23,125 bases of DNA from an uncultured Atopobium sp. (lineage in GTDB: Bacteria; Actinomycetota; Coriobacteriia; Coriobacteriales; Atopobiaceae), in NCBI GenBank assembly GCA_938036925.1, contig CALHVU010000049.1, positions 1 to 23,125 of the forward strand, in the 5' to 3' direction. Positions 1 to 7,700 of the stretch are shown here, piece by piece. A program made the translations under genes and the position numbers. The notes beneath the pieces were generated by a model. The model searched no databases. It had not been told where the DNA came from and saw nothing but the letters and a program-made list of their open reading frames with translations. How positions within the stretch are numbered: position 1 is the first letter of the stretch; every line of letters begins with the position of its first letter.

Positions 1-24
1 TGCCCAGATAAAAGTTTTTGAGGC

Positions 25-99
25 GGTAAAAAATCGTCTTAGTTGGAGATAAAACGTCTATTTTTTAATTTTCATTTCCAACTAAACGCATTTTTTACC
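25..99. repeat. Long near-perfect inverted repeat, possible terminator or MITE-like hairpin
   Basis: The arms are 25-47 and 77-99. The outer 10 bases (GGTAAAAAAT / ATTTTTTACC) and inner 9 bases (TTAGTTGGA / TCCAACTAA) pair exactly. Between them CGT (35-37) pairs with ACG (86-88), leaving one bulged C on each side. Pairing can run three bases further into the loop with a G-T pair. The right arm is followed by five T (100-104), so on the plus strand it could end transcription from a gene left of the window, although the stem is AT-rich. A small non-autonomous element is the alternative. Confidence 0.6.
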
Positions 100-114
100 T
101 TTTTCGGCACATAA

Positions 115-128
115 TTTTGAGCTCAAAA
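115..128. repeat. 14-bp perfect palindrome
   Basis: TTTTGAGCTCAAAA is perfectly self-complementary and sits 16 bases right of the long inverted repeat. It could be a dimeric regulator site or part of the same repeat remnant. Nothing in the sequence decides between these. Confidence 0.4.
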
Positions 129-364
129 ATTACGTATGCATGGAAATGAATTTAATTGCATGAATATTCAAATTAATAAATCAAAAGTTGATCATGACAA
201 GCAAAGAGGAAAATTGCTAATAAGATGTCTGTGAAAACAGAGATAACCGTGGAAAAAATCGCTAACTCGTCTAAAAACCACCAGTACCCATGAAGAAACA
301 AGAGGCGGGATAAATATTCAGAATTATGCCTTGAACAGGGGATAATTTAAAAAAGGAAATTTTA

Positions 365-440
365 TGGAGCGGCGGACGGGACTCGAACCCGCAACAGTCA
401 GCTTGGAAGGCTGATGCTCTACCAATTGAACTACCGCCGC
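365..440 (-). tRNA. tRNA-Gly (anticodon TCC)
   Basis: Read on the minus strand, this 76-nt gene folds as a cloverleaf. The acceptor stem is GCGGCGG/CCGCCGC with discriminator T and an encoded CCA end. The anticodon arm is TCAGC-CTTCCAA-GCTGA, which puts TCC at positions 34-36. The T arm carries GGTTCGAGTCC. It lies 23 nt downstream of tRNA-Pro on the same strand and is probably cotranscribed with it. Confidence 0.96.
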
Positions 441-463
441 AAGGGTAAAGCAAAAAGAAAAAA

Positions 464-540
464 TGGTCGGGGTGACTGGATTCGAACCAGCGACCCACTG
501 CTCCCAAAGCAGTTGCGCTACCAAGCTGCGCTACACCCCG
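464..540 (-). tRNA. tRNA-Pro (anticodon TGG)
   Basis: This 77-nt minus-strand gene has acceptor stem CGGGGTG/CACCCCG, discriminator A and an encoded CCA. The anticodon arm is ACTGC-TTTGGGA-GCAGT with TGG as anticodon. The T loop is GGTTCGAATCC. The 5' end lies about a dozen bases downstream of the -10 box at 553-558, so the precursor leader is very short. Confidence 0.96.
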
Positions 541-552
541 AGCCGAGAGAAA

Positions 553-581
553 AGTATAGGTGACAAATCGCCCAAGAGCAA
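553..581 (-). promoter_or_regulatory. Sigma-70-type promoter of the tRNA-Pro/tRNA-Gly unit
   Basis: On the minus strand a -35-like TTGCTC (576-581) is followed after 17 bp by a -10 box TATACT (553-558). The spacing is ideal and the -10 matches consensus at five of six positions. Transcription would begin around 545-547, just before tRNA-Pro. It overlaps the region upstream of gdhA, so the two units are divergent. Confidence 0.65.
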
Positions 582-694
582 GAATAAATTGCAATCTTTT
601 TGAACTAATTTTTGTCTTTCAGATTTTTCTATTTTGTTATGTAATCGAAACATTGGATGACTATGCTATTCGTAACCACTTCGAAAGGGGTTTC

Positions 695-2026
695 ATGAGC
701 TATTCATCTAAGGTAATCGCACAGCTTGAAGAGCGTTACGCAGATCAGCCTGAGTTTATTCAGGCAGCAAAAGAAGTTCTTACCACCATTCAACCTGCAC
801 TTGATGCGCATCCAGAGTTCGAGAAAGCTGCCTTGCTTGAACGTCTTGTTGAGCCAGAGCGCATTGTTATGTTCCGCGTCCCTTGGATTGACGACGCCGG
901 CAACGTTCAGGTTAATCGCGGATACCGTATCGAGTTTAACTCCGCAATTGGACCTTACAAGGGCGGCCTTCGTCTCCATCCAACAGTTAACCTGTCTATC
1001 TTGAAGTTCCTCGGCTTTGAGCAAATCTTCAAGAACTCTCTGACCACGCTTCCAATGGGCGGCGGCAAGGGCGGCTCCGACTTCGATCCAAAGGGCAAGT
1101 CCGACCGCGAGATTATGGCATTCTGCCAGTCATTCATGACCGAGCTTGCTCGTCACATTGGCCCAAACACCGACGTTCCAGCTGGTGACATTGGCACCGG
1201 CGCACGAGAGATCGGCTACATGTTTGGCCAGTACAAGCGCCTTCGCAACGAGTGGACCGGCGTCCTGACCGGCAAAGGCCTCTCCTTCGGCGGCTCCCTC
1301 GCTCGCACCGAGGCAACCGGCTACGGCGCGGTTTACTTCCTCACCCACATGCTTGCCGAGAAGAACGATTCGCTCGCGGGCAAAACGGTCTGCATCTCCG
1401 GCTCCGGAAACGTTGCTACCTACGCTGCCCAGAAGGCACAGCAACTCGGAGCAACCGTGGTGACCGTATCTGACTCCTCAGGTTATGTCTATGACCCTGA
1501 GGGTATTGACGTTGAGCTGCTGAAAGACGTCAAGGAGGTTCGTCGCGCACGCATCAAGGAGTACGCCGACGCACGTCCTTCCGCTACTTTCTTCCCAGGC
1601 GAGCGTCCTTGGAGTCAGAAATGTGACATCGCCATGCCATGCGCAACTCAGAACGAGCTCGAGCTTGCTGACGTGCAGAAACTTGTTGCTAACGGCACCA
1701 AGTACGTCGTTGAGGGCGCTAACATGCCAACCACCCTCGAGGCAACCAATTACCTTATCGAAAACGGCGTCTTCTTTGCACCTGGCAAGGCTGCAAACGC
1801 AGGTGGCGTAGCTGTTTCCGGTCTTGAGATGTCCCAGAACGCCGAGCACCTTTCCTGGACGTTTGAGGAGGTAGACTCCAAGTTGCAGGGAATCATGGAG
1901 AGCATCTACACCGCTGCTTCAGAGGCCGCAGCAACGTATGGCCACCCCGGCAACCTGGTCTTTGGCGCAAATATCGCCGGTTTCCTCAAGGTTGCAAACG
2001 CAATGATGGCGCAGGGTGTCTGCTAG
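695..2026 (+). CDS. gdhA: NADP-type glutamate dehydrogenase
   Basis: Cytoplasmic enzyme that reversibly aminates 2-oxoglutarate to glutamate with NAD(P)H. From the ATG at 695 the protein is 443 aa, the usual length for the hexameric bacterial class. The frame stays open upstream to 560, but those residues do not resemble the family. An AAAGGGG ribosome site (684-690) sits just before 695. The dehydrogenase dimerisation/substrate domain shows the glycine-rich MGGGKGG at 121-127 (Lys125), Lys89 in GPYKGG and the catalytic Asp165 in PAGDIGTG. The Rossmann domain carries GSGNVA at 236-241, and a Ser-Asp (259-260) ends the second strand. NADP preference is inferred from the subfamily. Transcribed divergently from the tRNAs. 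I see no convincing -35/-10 pair of its own and no classic terminator directly downstream. Confidence 0.96.
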   Translation: MSYSSKVIAQLEERYADQPEFIQAAKEVLTTIQPALDAHPEFEKAALLERLVEPERIVMFRVPWIDDAGNVQVNRGYRIEFNSAIGPYKGGLRLHPTVNLSILKFLGFEQIFKNSLTTLPMGGGKGGSDFDPKGKSDREIMAFCQSFMTELARHIGPNTDVPAGDIGTGAREIGYMFGQYKRLRNEWTGVLTGKGLSFGGSLARTEATGYGAVYFLTHMLAEKNDSLAGKTVCISGSGNVATYAAQKAQQLGATVVTVSDSSGYVYDPEGIDVELLKDVKEVRRARIKEYADARPSATFFPGERPWSQKCDIAMPCATQNELELADVQKLVANGTKYVVEGANMPTTLEATNYLIENGVFFAPGKAANAGGVAVSGLEMSQNAEHLSWTFEEVDSKLQGIMESIYTAASEAAATYGHPGNLVFGANIAGFLKVANAMMAQGVC

Positions 2027-2121
2027 TTCGCATAACACTTGGCGAGAAACCCGTTGTTGTAGCATGTATTTGAGCTAATTACATCGTTGGCTTTAACGTA
2101 AGATTTAAAAGGACCTTGGTC

Positions 2122-2167
2122 TGAACTGCCTCCCATTTCTTGGACATAAGAAATGAGGGGCAGTTCA
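2122..2167. repeat. IS3/IS150-end-like hairpin repeat
   Basis: A hairpin of about 19 pairs with one mismatch and one G-T pair: TGAACTGCC (2122-2130) pairs with GGCAGTTCA (2159-2167), and CATTTCTT (2134-2141) pairs with AAGAAATG (2148-2155) around a six-base loop. The TGAACTGCCTCCCATTT start resembles, from memory, the terminal repeat of IS150-group IS3 elements. The first 14 bases recur at 2538-2551. A diverged copy forms the terminator at 14628-14676. No transposase frame is nearby. Confidence 0.6.
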
Positions 2168-2405
2168 TATGCGGGTGATTATGATTCTGCAGTGTGTTAG
2201 CGCCGGCTTTTAGGCCTAGCGCACAAAATAGCGCAGCTTTAGTAGGTTCTGCTAAAGAATTGACATGTTCCTAATCAAGATAGCCAGGCAGCTAGGCGGT
2301 TGCACCGCTTGATATACATTTCTATGCATAAACTTAACCTAATATGCTAGAAAATGAATAGCGTCATATAAAAGATTTAACTATAGGTAAATTCCGCACC
2401 TACGG

Positions 2406-2536
2406 AACACACCTAAGTCAGATATTCTGCTCAGATGCGGGCATTTTACACACCTAATAAAGATAATCTGCATGATTGAGGTATTTTCAGCGTCATGTAT
2501 ACGTCTTTTTAACAGATTATCTGACTTAGGTGTGTT
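2406..2536. repeat. 19-bp perfect inverted repeat with 93-bp spacer
   Basis: AACACACCTAAGTCAGATA (2406-2424) is exactly complementary to 2518-2536. Inside it a partial direct repeat of the left arm appears near 2449-2472 (CACACCTAA, then an AGATAATCTG segment), and AGATAATCT (2461-2469) can pair with AGATTATCT (2514-2522). Several alternative folds are therefore possible. It sits inside the larger inverted repeat 2107-2119/2549-2561. Confidence 0.65.
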
Positions 2537-2636
2537 TTGAACTGCCTCCCAAGGTCTTTTTTTGATTGCAAGTTTTGATCGCAAGTTATGATCACATGTC
2601 TTGTTCGCACGCCTGACGCGCCTGTACACTCATGCA

Positions 2637-3323
2637 CTATGCCCGTGAAACAAACGCATTACCTTCGATGAAAAAGCGCTTTGGAGCATCAATGTTTTTG
2701 CTGATACCTACGCGAGGTGAACTCCCAATTGTTTCTCCTGGTAACAGGGAAGCAAAGTCCAATACAAGCGGCTCAACTGTCAGGTCATGTCCGTAGAGCC
2801 CCTTGTCAACACCAAGTGCAGCACACACCTTACCTGGCCCGTTGGTGAGGTCGCGCAGCTTGAGCGGGTGCTTACGCGCACGTTCCGCTTGCTCTTTACC
2901 AGCACGTCCCGCCTGTGCCTCATCGCAGCCGATGCCTGCACTTGCTGTCTGCAGTCCCTTGTACGCATGTCCAGCCTCGCGGAGCTCGCGCATCACCTCT
3001 ACACCCTCAAGAGGCTCAACTGCGCGCACCAAGCATCCGCTGCCAAATCCCTCAGGACCACACACCACATTGCAGCAGTGATGCATGCCGTACGAAACGT
3101 ACACGTAGAGGTGACCCGCAGGTCCAAACATGGCTGCGTTGCGTTCGCTAGGTCCGCCAAACGCATGACTTGCCGGATCATCTTGGTCGTACGCCTCGGT
3201 CTCCACAATTCTTGCAACTAGTTTGTGTTTCTCGCCATTAAGCGTAATTGTCCTTGTCAGAGTGCATCCCAGCAGCAGCGGCGCGGCCACATCTGAGGGA
3301 TTCTCTAGAAAATCTGGAAACAT
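2637..3323 (-). CDS. mpg: DNA-3-methyladenine glycosylase (AAG/MPG family)
   Basis: Base-excision repair enzyme that flips out and removes alkylated or deaminated purines such as 3-methyladenine, probably also hypoxanthine and ethenoadenine. The 228-aa protein shows the family signatures in order: VETEAY at 40-45 with the likely catalytic Glu43 and Tyr45, the ASHA histidine (His53), RNAAMFG at 61-67, LYVYVSYGM at 72-80, and an NGPGK segment near the C-terminal third. A charged Ala/Glu/Arg-rich insert precedes the NGPGK part and varies in the family. The ATG at 3323 has an AAAGGAG ribosome site at good spacing. The gene is monocistronic and divergent from carA. Confidence 0.93.
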   Translation of the reverse strand: MFPDFLENPSDVAAPLLLGCTLTRTITLNGEKHKLVARIVETEAYDQDDPASHAFGGPSERNAAMFGPAGHLYVYVSYGMHHCCNVVCGPEGFGSGCLVRAVEPLEGVEVMRELREAGHAYKGLQTASAGIGCDEAQAGRAGKEQAERARKHPLKLRDLTNGPGKVCAALGVDKGLYGHDLTVEPLVLDFASLLPGETIGSSPRVGISKNIDAPKRFFIEGNAFVSRA

Positions 3324-3348
3324 GCCATCTCCTTTATTGGTTATGCGC

Positions 3349-3354
3349 TACAAT
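3349..3354 (+). promoter_or_regulatory. Candidate -10 box for carAB
   Basis: TACAAT lies in the divergent region between the glycosylase gene and carA. No good -35 is visible 16-18 bp upstream, so this is a tentative placement. It is consistent with a transcript starting near 3361 that would contain the leader terminator at 3425-3452. Confidence 0.35.
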
Positions 3355-3390
3355 ACTACCAACCTTTAAGGACGGTGCGAGACACCGGCA

Positions 3391-3452
3391 AGGCCCATAG
3401 CGTTGAGTGCGCATGTTCGCTGTTGAGCCTCCACAAGGAGTGCTCTTTTTTT
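3391..3452 (+). promoter_or_regulatory. carA leader attenuator: intrinsic terminator with competing helix
   Basis: GAGCCTCC (3425-3432) pairs with GGAG-T-GCTC (3437-3445), leaving one bulged T and an ACAA loop. Seven T follow (3446-3452), a textbook intrinsic terminator, yet it lies upstream of the carA start. A competing helix is possible: AGGC (3391-3394) with GCCT (3427-3430), stacked with AGCG (3399-3402) and CGCT (3418-3421). It would capture the 5' arm of the terminator. A further small hairpin, CGGTG/CACCG (3373-3377/3383-3387), lies upstream. The arrangement suggests control of carAB by premature termination. I do not see a convincing PyrR-binding consensus, so the sensor is unknown. 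Confidence 0.6.
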
Positions 3453-3488
3453 ATGGCTCGGCATGCTCCTACGCAGATCGGAGAGTAT

Positions 3489-4742
3489 ATGAATCCACTG
3501 GCAAGTGCCACCTCGCAGCCTCGCGCGCTGCTTGTTCTCGAAGACGGAACAACCTTCGAGGGGAGGTGCTGTGGTGCTAGCGGAGAGACCTTCGGCGAGA
3601 TTGTTTTCAACACGTCTATGACGGGCTACCAGGAGATTATTTCCGATCCAAGTTACGCCGGCCAGATTGTCACGCTGACCTATCCGCAGGTAGGCAACTA
3701 CGGCATCGATCCTGCGGTCATGCAGCGAGACGTCTTGCACCTGCGTGGTTTTGTCGTCCACGACATGTGTTACGAGCCAAGCAACTGGACATCCAAGCAG
3801 AGCCTGCCCGAGTTCCTGCAGGAGAACGGCGTTGTTGCTATCGAGGGCATCGATACCCGTGCGCTGACCATGCACCTGCGCGACCATGGCGCACAGAAGG
3901 CGGCCATCTCCACCGAGGACCTGGATCCCGCCCATCTGCTCGCGCGCGTCCAGGCGTCGCCCAGCATCTCCGAGCACAACTTTGTCCCCGACGTGTCCGT
4001 CGACGCGCCTCACGTGGTTCCCGCTACGTCCAAGAAGCGCTTCAACGTTGTCGCGTACGACTGTGGCGAGAAGAACGGTATTCTCCAGGGTCTTGCAGCA
4101 AATGGCTGTGAGGTCACGGTTGTACCGTGGAACACACCTGCAAAGGACGCCTTGGCCTACAACCCAGACGGCATCTTCTTCTCCAACGGCCCTGGTGACC
4201 CAGAGCAGGTTGACGCTACGCAGGAGGCCGCTCGCGGCGTTCTGGGCAAGGTTCCCGTCTTTGGTATCTGCCTGGGTAACCAGATGCTCTCCATTGTTGC
4301 CGGTGCAGATATCGAGAAACTCAAATTTGGTCACCATGGCGGCAACGAACCAGTTATGAATCTTCTGACCGGCAAGGTTGAGATTACTGCCCAAAACCAC
4401 AACTATGGCCTGGTGTTCCCAAGCCTTGGCAAGCTTATTGCAGAGGAGTCTGGTGGAATCTCCGAGCACTTTGACAACCTCTGCGAGTGGTCCGCAAGGC
4501 GTATTGCTCCTGTTGTCCAGACAAAAGAGTTTGGCCGCGTCAGGCTCACACACGTCAACCTTAACGACGGAACTCCAGAGGGCATTCAGTTCCTGGATAT
4601 TCCAGCGTTTTCCGTTCAGTATCACCCTGAGGCAAGCCCAGGACCTCACGATTCATCCTACTTGTTCAAGGCATTTGCTCGTTTGATGGAGGGACAGTCT
4701 GACTATCTTGCCATCGACGTTCGTGAGGGGAGGCGCTTCTAA
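3489..4742 (+). CDS. carA: Carbamoyl-phosphate synthase small (glutaminase) subunit
   Basis: Hydrolyses glutamine and channels ammonia to CarB for carbamoyl phosphate, the precursor of pyrimidines and arginine. I chose ATG 3489, which has a GGAGAG site at 3480-3485 and gives 417 aa. An in-frame ATG at 3453 directly abuts the leader terminator. The N-terminal CPSase domain is followed by a class I glutamine amidotransferase domain with SNGPGDPE (232-239), nucleophile Cys261 in GICLGNQ, and His379/Glu381 in YHPEASPG. Two oddities: the usual histidine of CLGHQ is Asn264, and roughly 34 extra residues lie between AQNH (301-304) and the THVNLNDGT stretch (354-362), making the protein longer than the usual 360-385 aa. 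The stop overlaps the carB start (TAATG), indicating translational coupling. Confidence 0.95.
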   Translation: MNPLASATSQPRALLVLEDGTTFEGRCCGASGETFGEIVFNTSMTGYQEIISDPSYAGQIVTLTYPQVGNYGIDPAVMQRDVLHLRGFVVHDMCYEPSNWTSKQSLPEFLQENGVVAIEGIDTRALTMHLRDHGAQKAAISTEDLDPAHLLARVQASPSISEHNFVPDVSVDAPHVVPATSKKRFNVVAYDCGEKNGILQGLAANGCEVTVVPWNTPAKDALAYNPDGIFFSNGPGDPEQVDATQEAARGVLGKVPVFGICLGNQMLSIVAGADIEKLKFGHHGGNEPVMNLLTGKVEITAQNHNYGLVFPSLGKLIAEESGGISEHFDNLCEWSARRIAPVVQTKEFGRVRLTHVNLNDGTPEGIQFLDIPAFSVQYHPEASPGPHDSSYLFKAFARLMEGQSDYLAIDVREGRRF

Positions 4743-7700
4743 TGCCAAAGCGTACTGATATAAAGAAGATCCTGGTCATTGGTTCTGGCCCAATTGTTAT
4801 TGGCCAGGCCTGCGAGTTTGACTATTCCGGCACTCAAGCATGCCGCGCCCTTCGCAAAGAAGGCTTTGAGGTTGTTCTGGTTAATTCAAACCCAGCAACT
4901 ATCATGACAGATCCAGAAACTGCAGATAGAACCTACGTTGAGCCAATCACCGTTGAGTCGGTGACCCGCGTCATTGAGCGCGAGCGTCCTGACGCGCTTC
5001 TGCCAAACATGGGCGGCCAGACTGCTCTGAACTGCACTATCGGCCTTGGTGAGGCGGGCGTTCTTGACAAGTACAACATCGAGGTCATCGGCTGCAACCT
5101 GGAGTCCATTCGTACCGGTGAGGACCGTGAGCTCTTCAGCGAGGCAGTCCAGGACATTGGCCTGGAGGTTGCTCGTGCAGATATCGCTCACTCCATGGAA
5201 GATGCCCAACGCATCGTTGCTGAGCTGGGATACCCTGTGGTCATTCGCCCAAGCTTCACTCTCGGTGGCGCGGGCGGCGGCATTGCACATACCCCAGAAG
5301 AGCTCGTAGAGATTGTGGAGCAGGGCCTCTTGCTTTCTCCAGAGCACGAGGTGCTGGTAGAGGAGTCCATTGAGGGCTGGAAAGAGATTGAGATGGAGGT
5401 CATGCGCGATACCGCAGGTAACGGTATTGTTGTCTGCTCCATCGAGAACCTCGATCCAATGGGTGTTCACACCGGAGACTCCATTACCGTTGCACCAGCT
5501 CAGACGCTTACCGATGAAGAGCTCCAGAACCTCCGCGACTACTCCATCGCTATTCTCGAGCGTGTAGGCGTTGCTTGCGGTGGCTCTAACGTTCAGTTTG
5601 CGGTCAACCCAACTAACGGCCGCGTTATCGTCATTGAGATGAACCCTCGTGTCAGCCGTTCCTCTGCGCTGGCGTCCAAGGCAACTGGTTTCCCCATTGC
5701 AAAGATGGCTGCGCTGCTTTCTGTTGGCTACACGCTGGATGAGATTACCAACGACATCACCAAGGCAACTCCTGCTGCCTTTGAGCCTTCCATCGACTAC
5801 TGCGTGGTCAAGGTTCCTCGCTTTGCCTTCGTCAAGTTCAAGGGCACCAGCCGCGTTCTGACCACCCGCATGAAGTCGGTTGGTGAGGCTATGGCTATGG
5901 GCAGAACCTTTGAGGAGGCCCTGCAGAAGGCGCTTCGTTCCCTGGAGCAAGATCGCGCTGGTCTGGGCGCAGACGGCCACGATGTCTTTGACGAGAAGAA
6001 CTTTGATGAGCTGGTCAGCAAGCCAACACCAGAGCGTATTTTCTACGTTGCTGAGGCACTGCGCAGAAATTGGAGCGTTGAACGCATCCACGATATGACC
6101 GGTATCGATCCTTGGTACCTGCACCGTATGGCAGGCATCATCAACGCCGAGAAACGCATCAAGGAGTTGGGACTTTCTGGTCTCACCACCGATAACATGC
6201 TTGCTGCCAAGCAGCTGGGCTTCTCGGATGAGCAGCTCGCACACCTTACTGGTACCAAGACAGACGTTGTCCGTGCTGTGAGGGAAGTGCTGGGTGTTCG
6301 CCCACAGGTCAAGACAGTTGATACCTGCGCAGGTGAGTTTGGTGCAACCACGCAGTACCACTACGTCACATACGAGAAGGGCAATGCCACAGAGTACGTG
6401 AAGGCAGAAAAGCCACGCGTTATGATTCTTTCCGCTGGTCCTAACCGTATCGGTCAGGGTATTGAGTTTGACTACTGCTGCGTTCATGCTGCCTATGCTC
6501 TTCGCGAGCAGGGCTATGAGACAGTTATGGTCAACTGCAACCCTGAGACGGTCTCTACAGACTACGACACTTCTGATCGACTCTATTTCCAGCCTCTGAC
6601 CTTTGAAGATGTCATGGACGTTATTGAGGTTGAGAAGCCAGAAGGCGTCATTGTTACCCTTGGTGGCCAGACGCCAATCAAGCTGGCACGCGCCCTCAAG
6701 GACGCTGGCGTTCCTATCATGGGCACTCAGCCAGAGGCAATTGACCTGGCAGAGGACCGCGACCGCTTCGCAGCCCTTCTTGACCGCCTGAACATTGCCT
6801 GCCCACCATCGGCAGTTGCTTCTACCATGGACGAGGCTCGCGACGCTGCACGTCGCATTGGCTACCCGCTGATTGTCCGCCCAAGCTACGTTCTTGGTGG
6901 TCGCGGTATGGCCATTGTCTACGACGACTCCGACCTGGTCACCTACATGGAATCCGCTACGCACGTCACGCCAGACCGTCCTGTCTACCTGGACGCCTTC
7001 CTTGAGGACGCTATTGAGCTGGACGTTGACGCTCTCTGCGACACCGAGGAGTGCTACGTAGGCTCCGTCCTGGAGCACATCGAGGAGTGCGGTATTCACT
7101 CTGGCGACTCCGCCTGCTGCTGGCCGCCCTTCTCGCTCTCTGAAAAGATTGTTGACCAGATTAGGGCCATTACCAAAAAGCTGGCGCTTGCCTGCGGCAT
7201 TCGAGGTCTCTTGAACATCCAGTACGCCGTCCGCGACGAGCATGTCTTTGTCATCGAGCTCAACCCTCGCGCTTCTAGAACCGTGCCTTTCTCGTCCAAG
7301 GCAACTGGCGTTTCCCTGGCCAAGTACGCATCTCGCATCATGGCTGGCGAGAAGATCAGTGAGCTCAGAGCACAAGGCCTGCTTCCAGACGAGAATCGCA
7401 CCGTCGATTACTACGCGGTCAAAGAGGCGGTCATGCCTTGGTCTAGATTCCCTGGTGCTGACTCAATCCTGGGCCCAGAGATGAAGTCTACCGGCGAGGT
7501 CATGGGTATTGCCCGAACCTTCCCAGCAGCGTACGCAAAGACTCGTGAGGCAGTTGAGAACAAGCTACCTGAGCAGGGCTCCGTCTTCATCAGTGTGTGC
7601 GACCGCGATAAGCGCGCCATTGCTCCTGTTGCTATGGCTCTGGAGAACCTTGGCTACGGCATCTACACCACGGGAGGTACCGCAAAGACGCTGCGTGCGG

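Larger units (their letters stand above)
1..364. other. AT-rich intergenic stretch without a gene
   Basis: No reading frame here looks like a protein gene; the frames that exist are short and of low-complexity composition. The stretch is strongly AT-rich. It holds a long inverted repeat (25-99) and a short perfect palindrome (115-128), listed separately. It lies downstream of the two minus-strand tRNA genes. I see no clear GC-rich terminator for that tRNA transcript between 240 and 364. Confidence 0.6.
2027..2636. other. Repeat-rich intergenic region, no credible gene
   Basis: About 600 bp between the convergent gdhA and the glycosylase gene. The only longer frame (82 codons, minus, 2381-2629) has no recognisable motif and runs across inverted repeats, so I do not call it. 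The region holds the IS-end-like hairpin (2122-2167), an outer inverted repeat (2107-2119 with 2549-2561), an inner 19-bp inverted repeat (2406-2424 with 2518-2536), and small hairpins near 2200-2222, 2237-2257 and around 2298-2311. It may be a decayed or non-autonomous mobile element, or a structured RNA. Confidence 0.6.

Noticed and set aside
271..594. Minus-strand frame over the two tRNA genes
   Set aside because: The apparent protein (GRWFESSHPDH and similar) is just translated tRNA sequence.
2122..2561. Complete IS3-family insertion sequence
   Set aside because: End-like sequences are present but no transposase frame or frameshifted remnant is visible, so only a repeat or scar is called.
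2381..2629. 82-codon minus-strand frame between gdhA and the glycosylase gene
   Set aside because: It runs through inverted repeats, has basic low-information composition and no recognisable domain; not supported as a gene.
3366..4649. 427-codon minus-strand frame opposite carA
   Set aside because: Antisense shadow of carA; the carA product has every family motif, the shadow none.
4886..7375. Very long minus-strand open frame (829 codons) opposite carB
   Set aside because: It lies entirely antisense to the intact, well-conserved carB. Its translation has no motif, and such frames are common opposite GC-biased genes.
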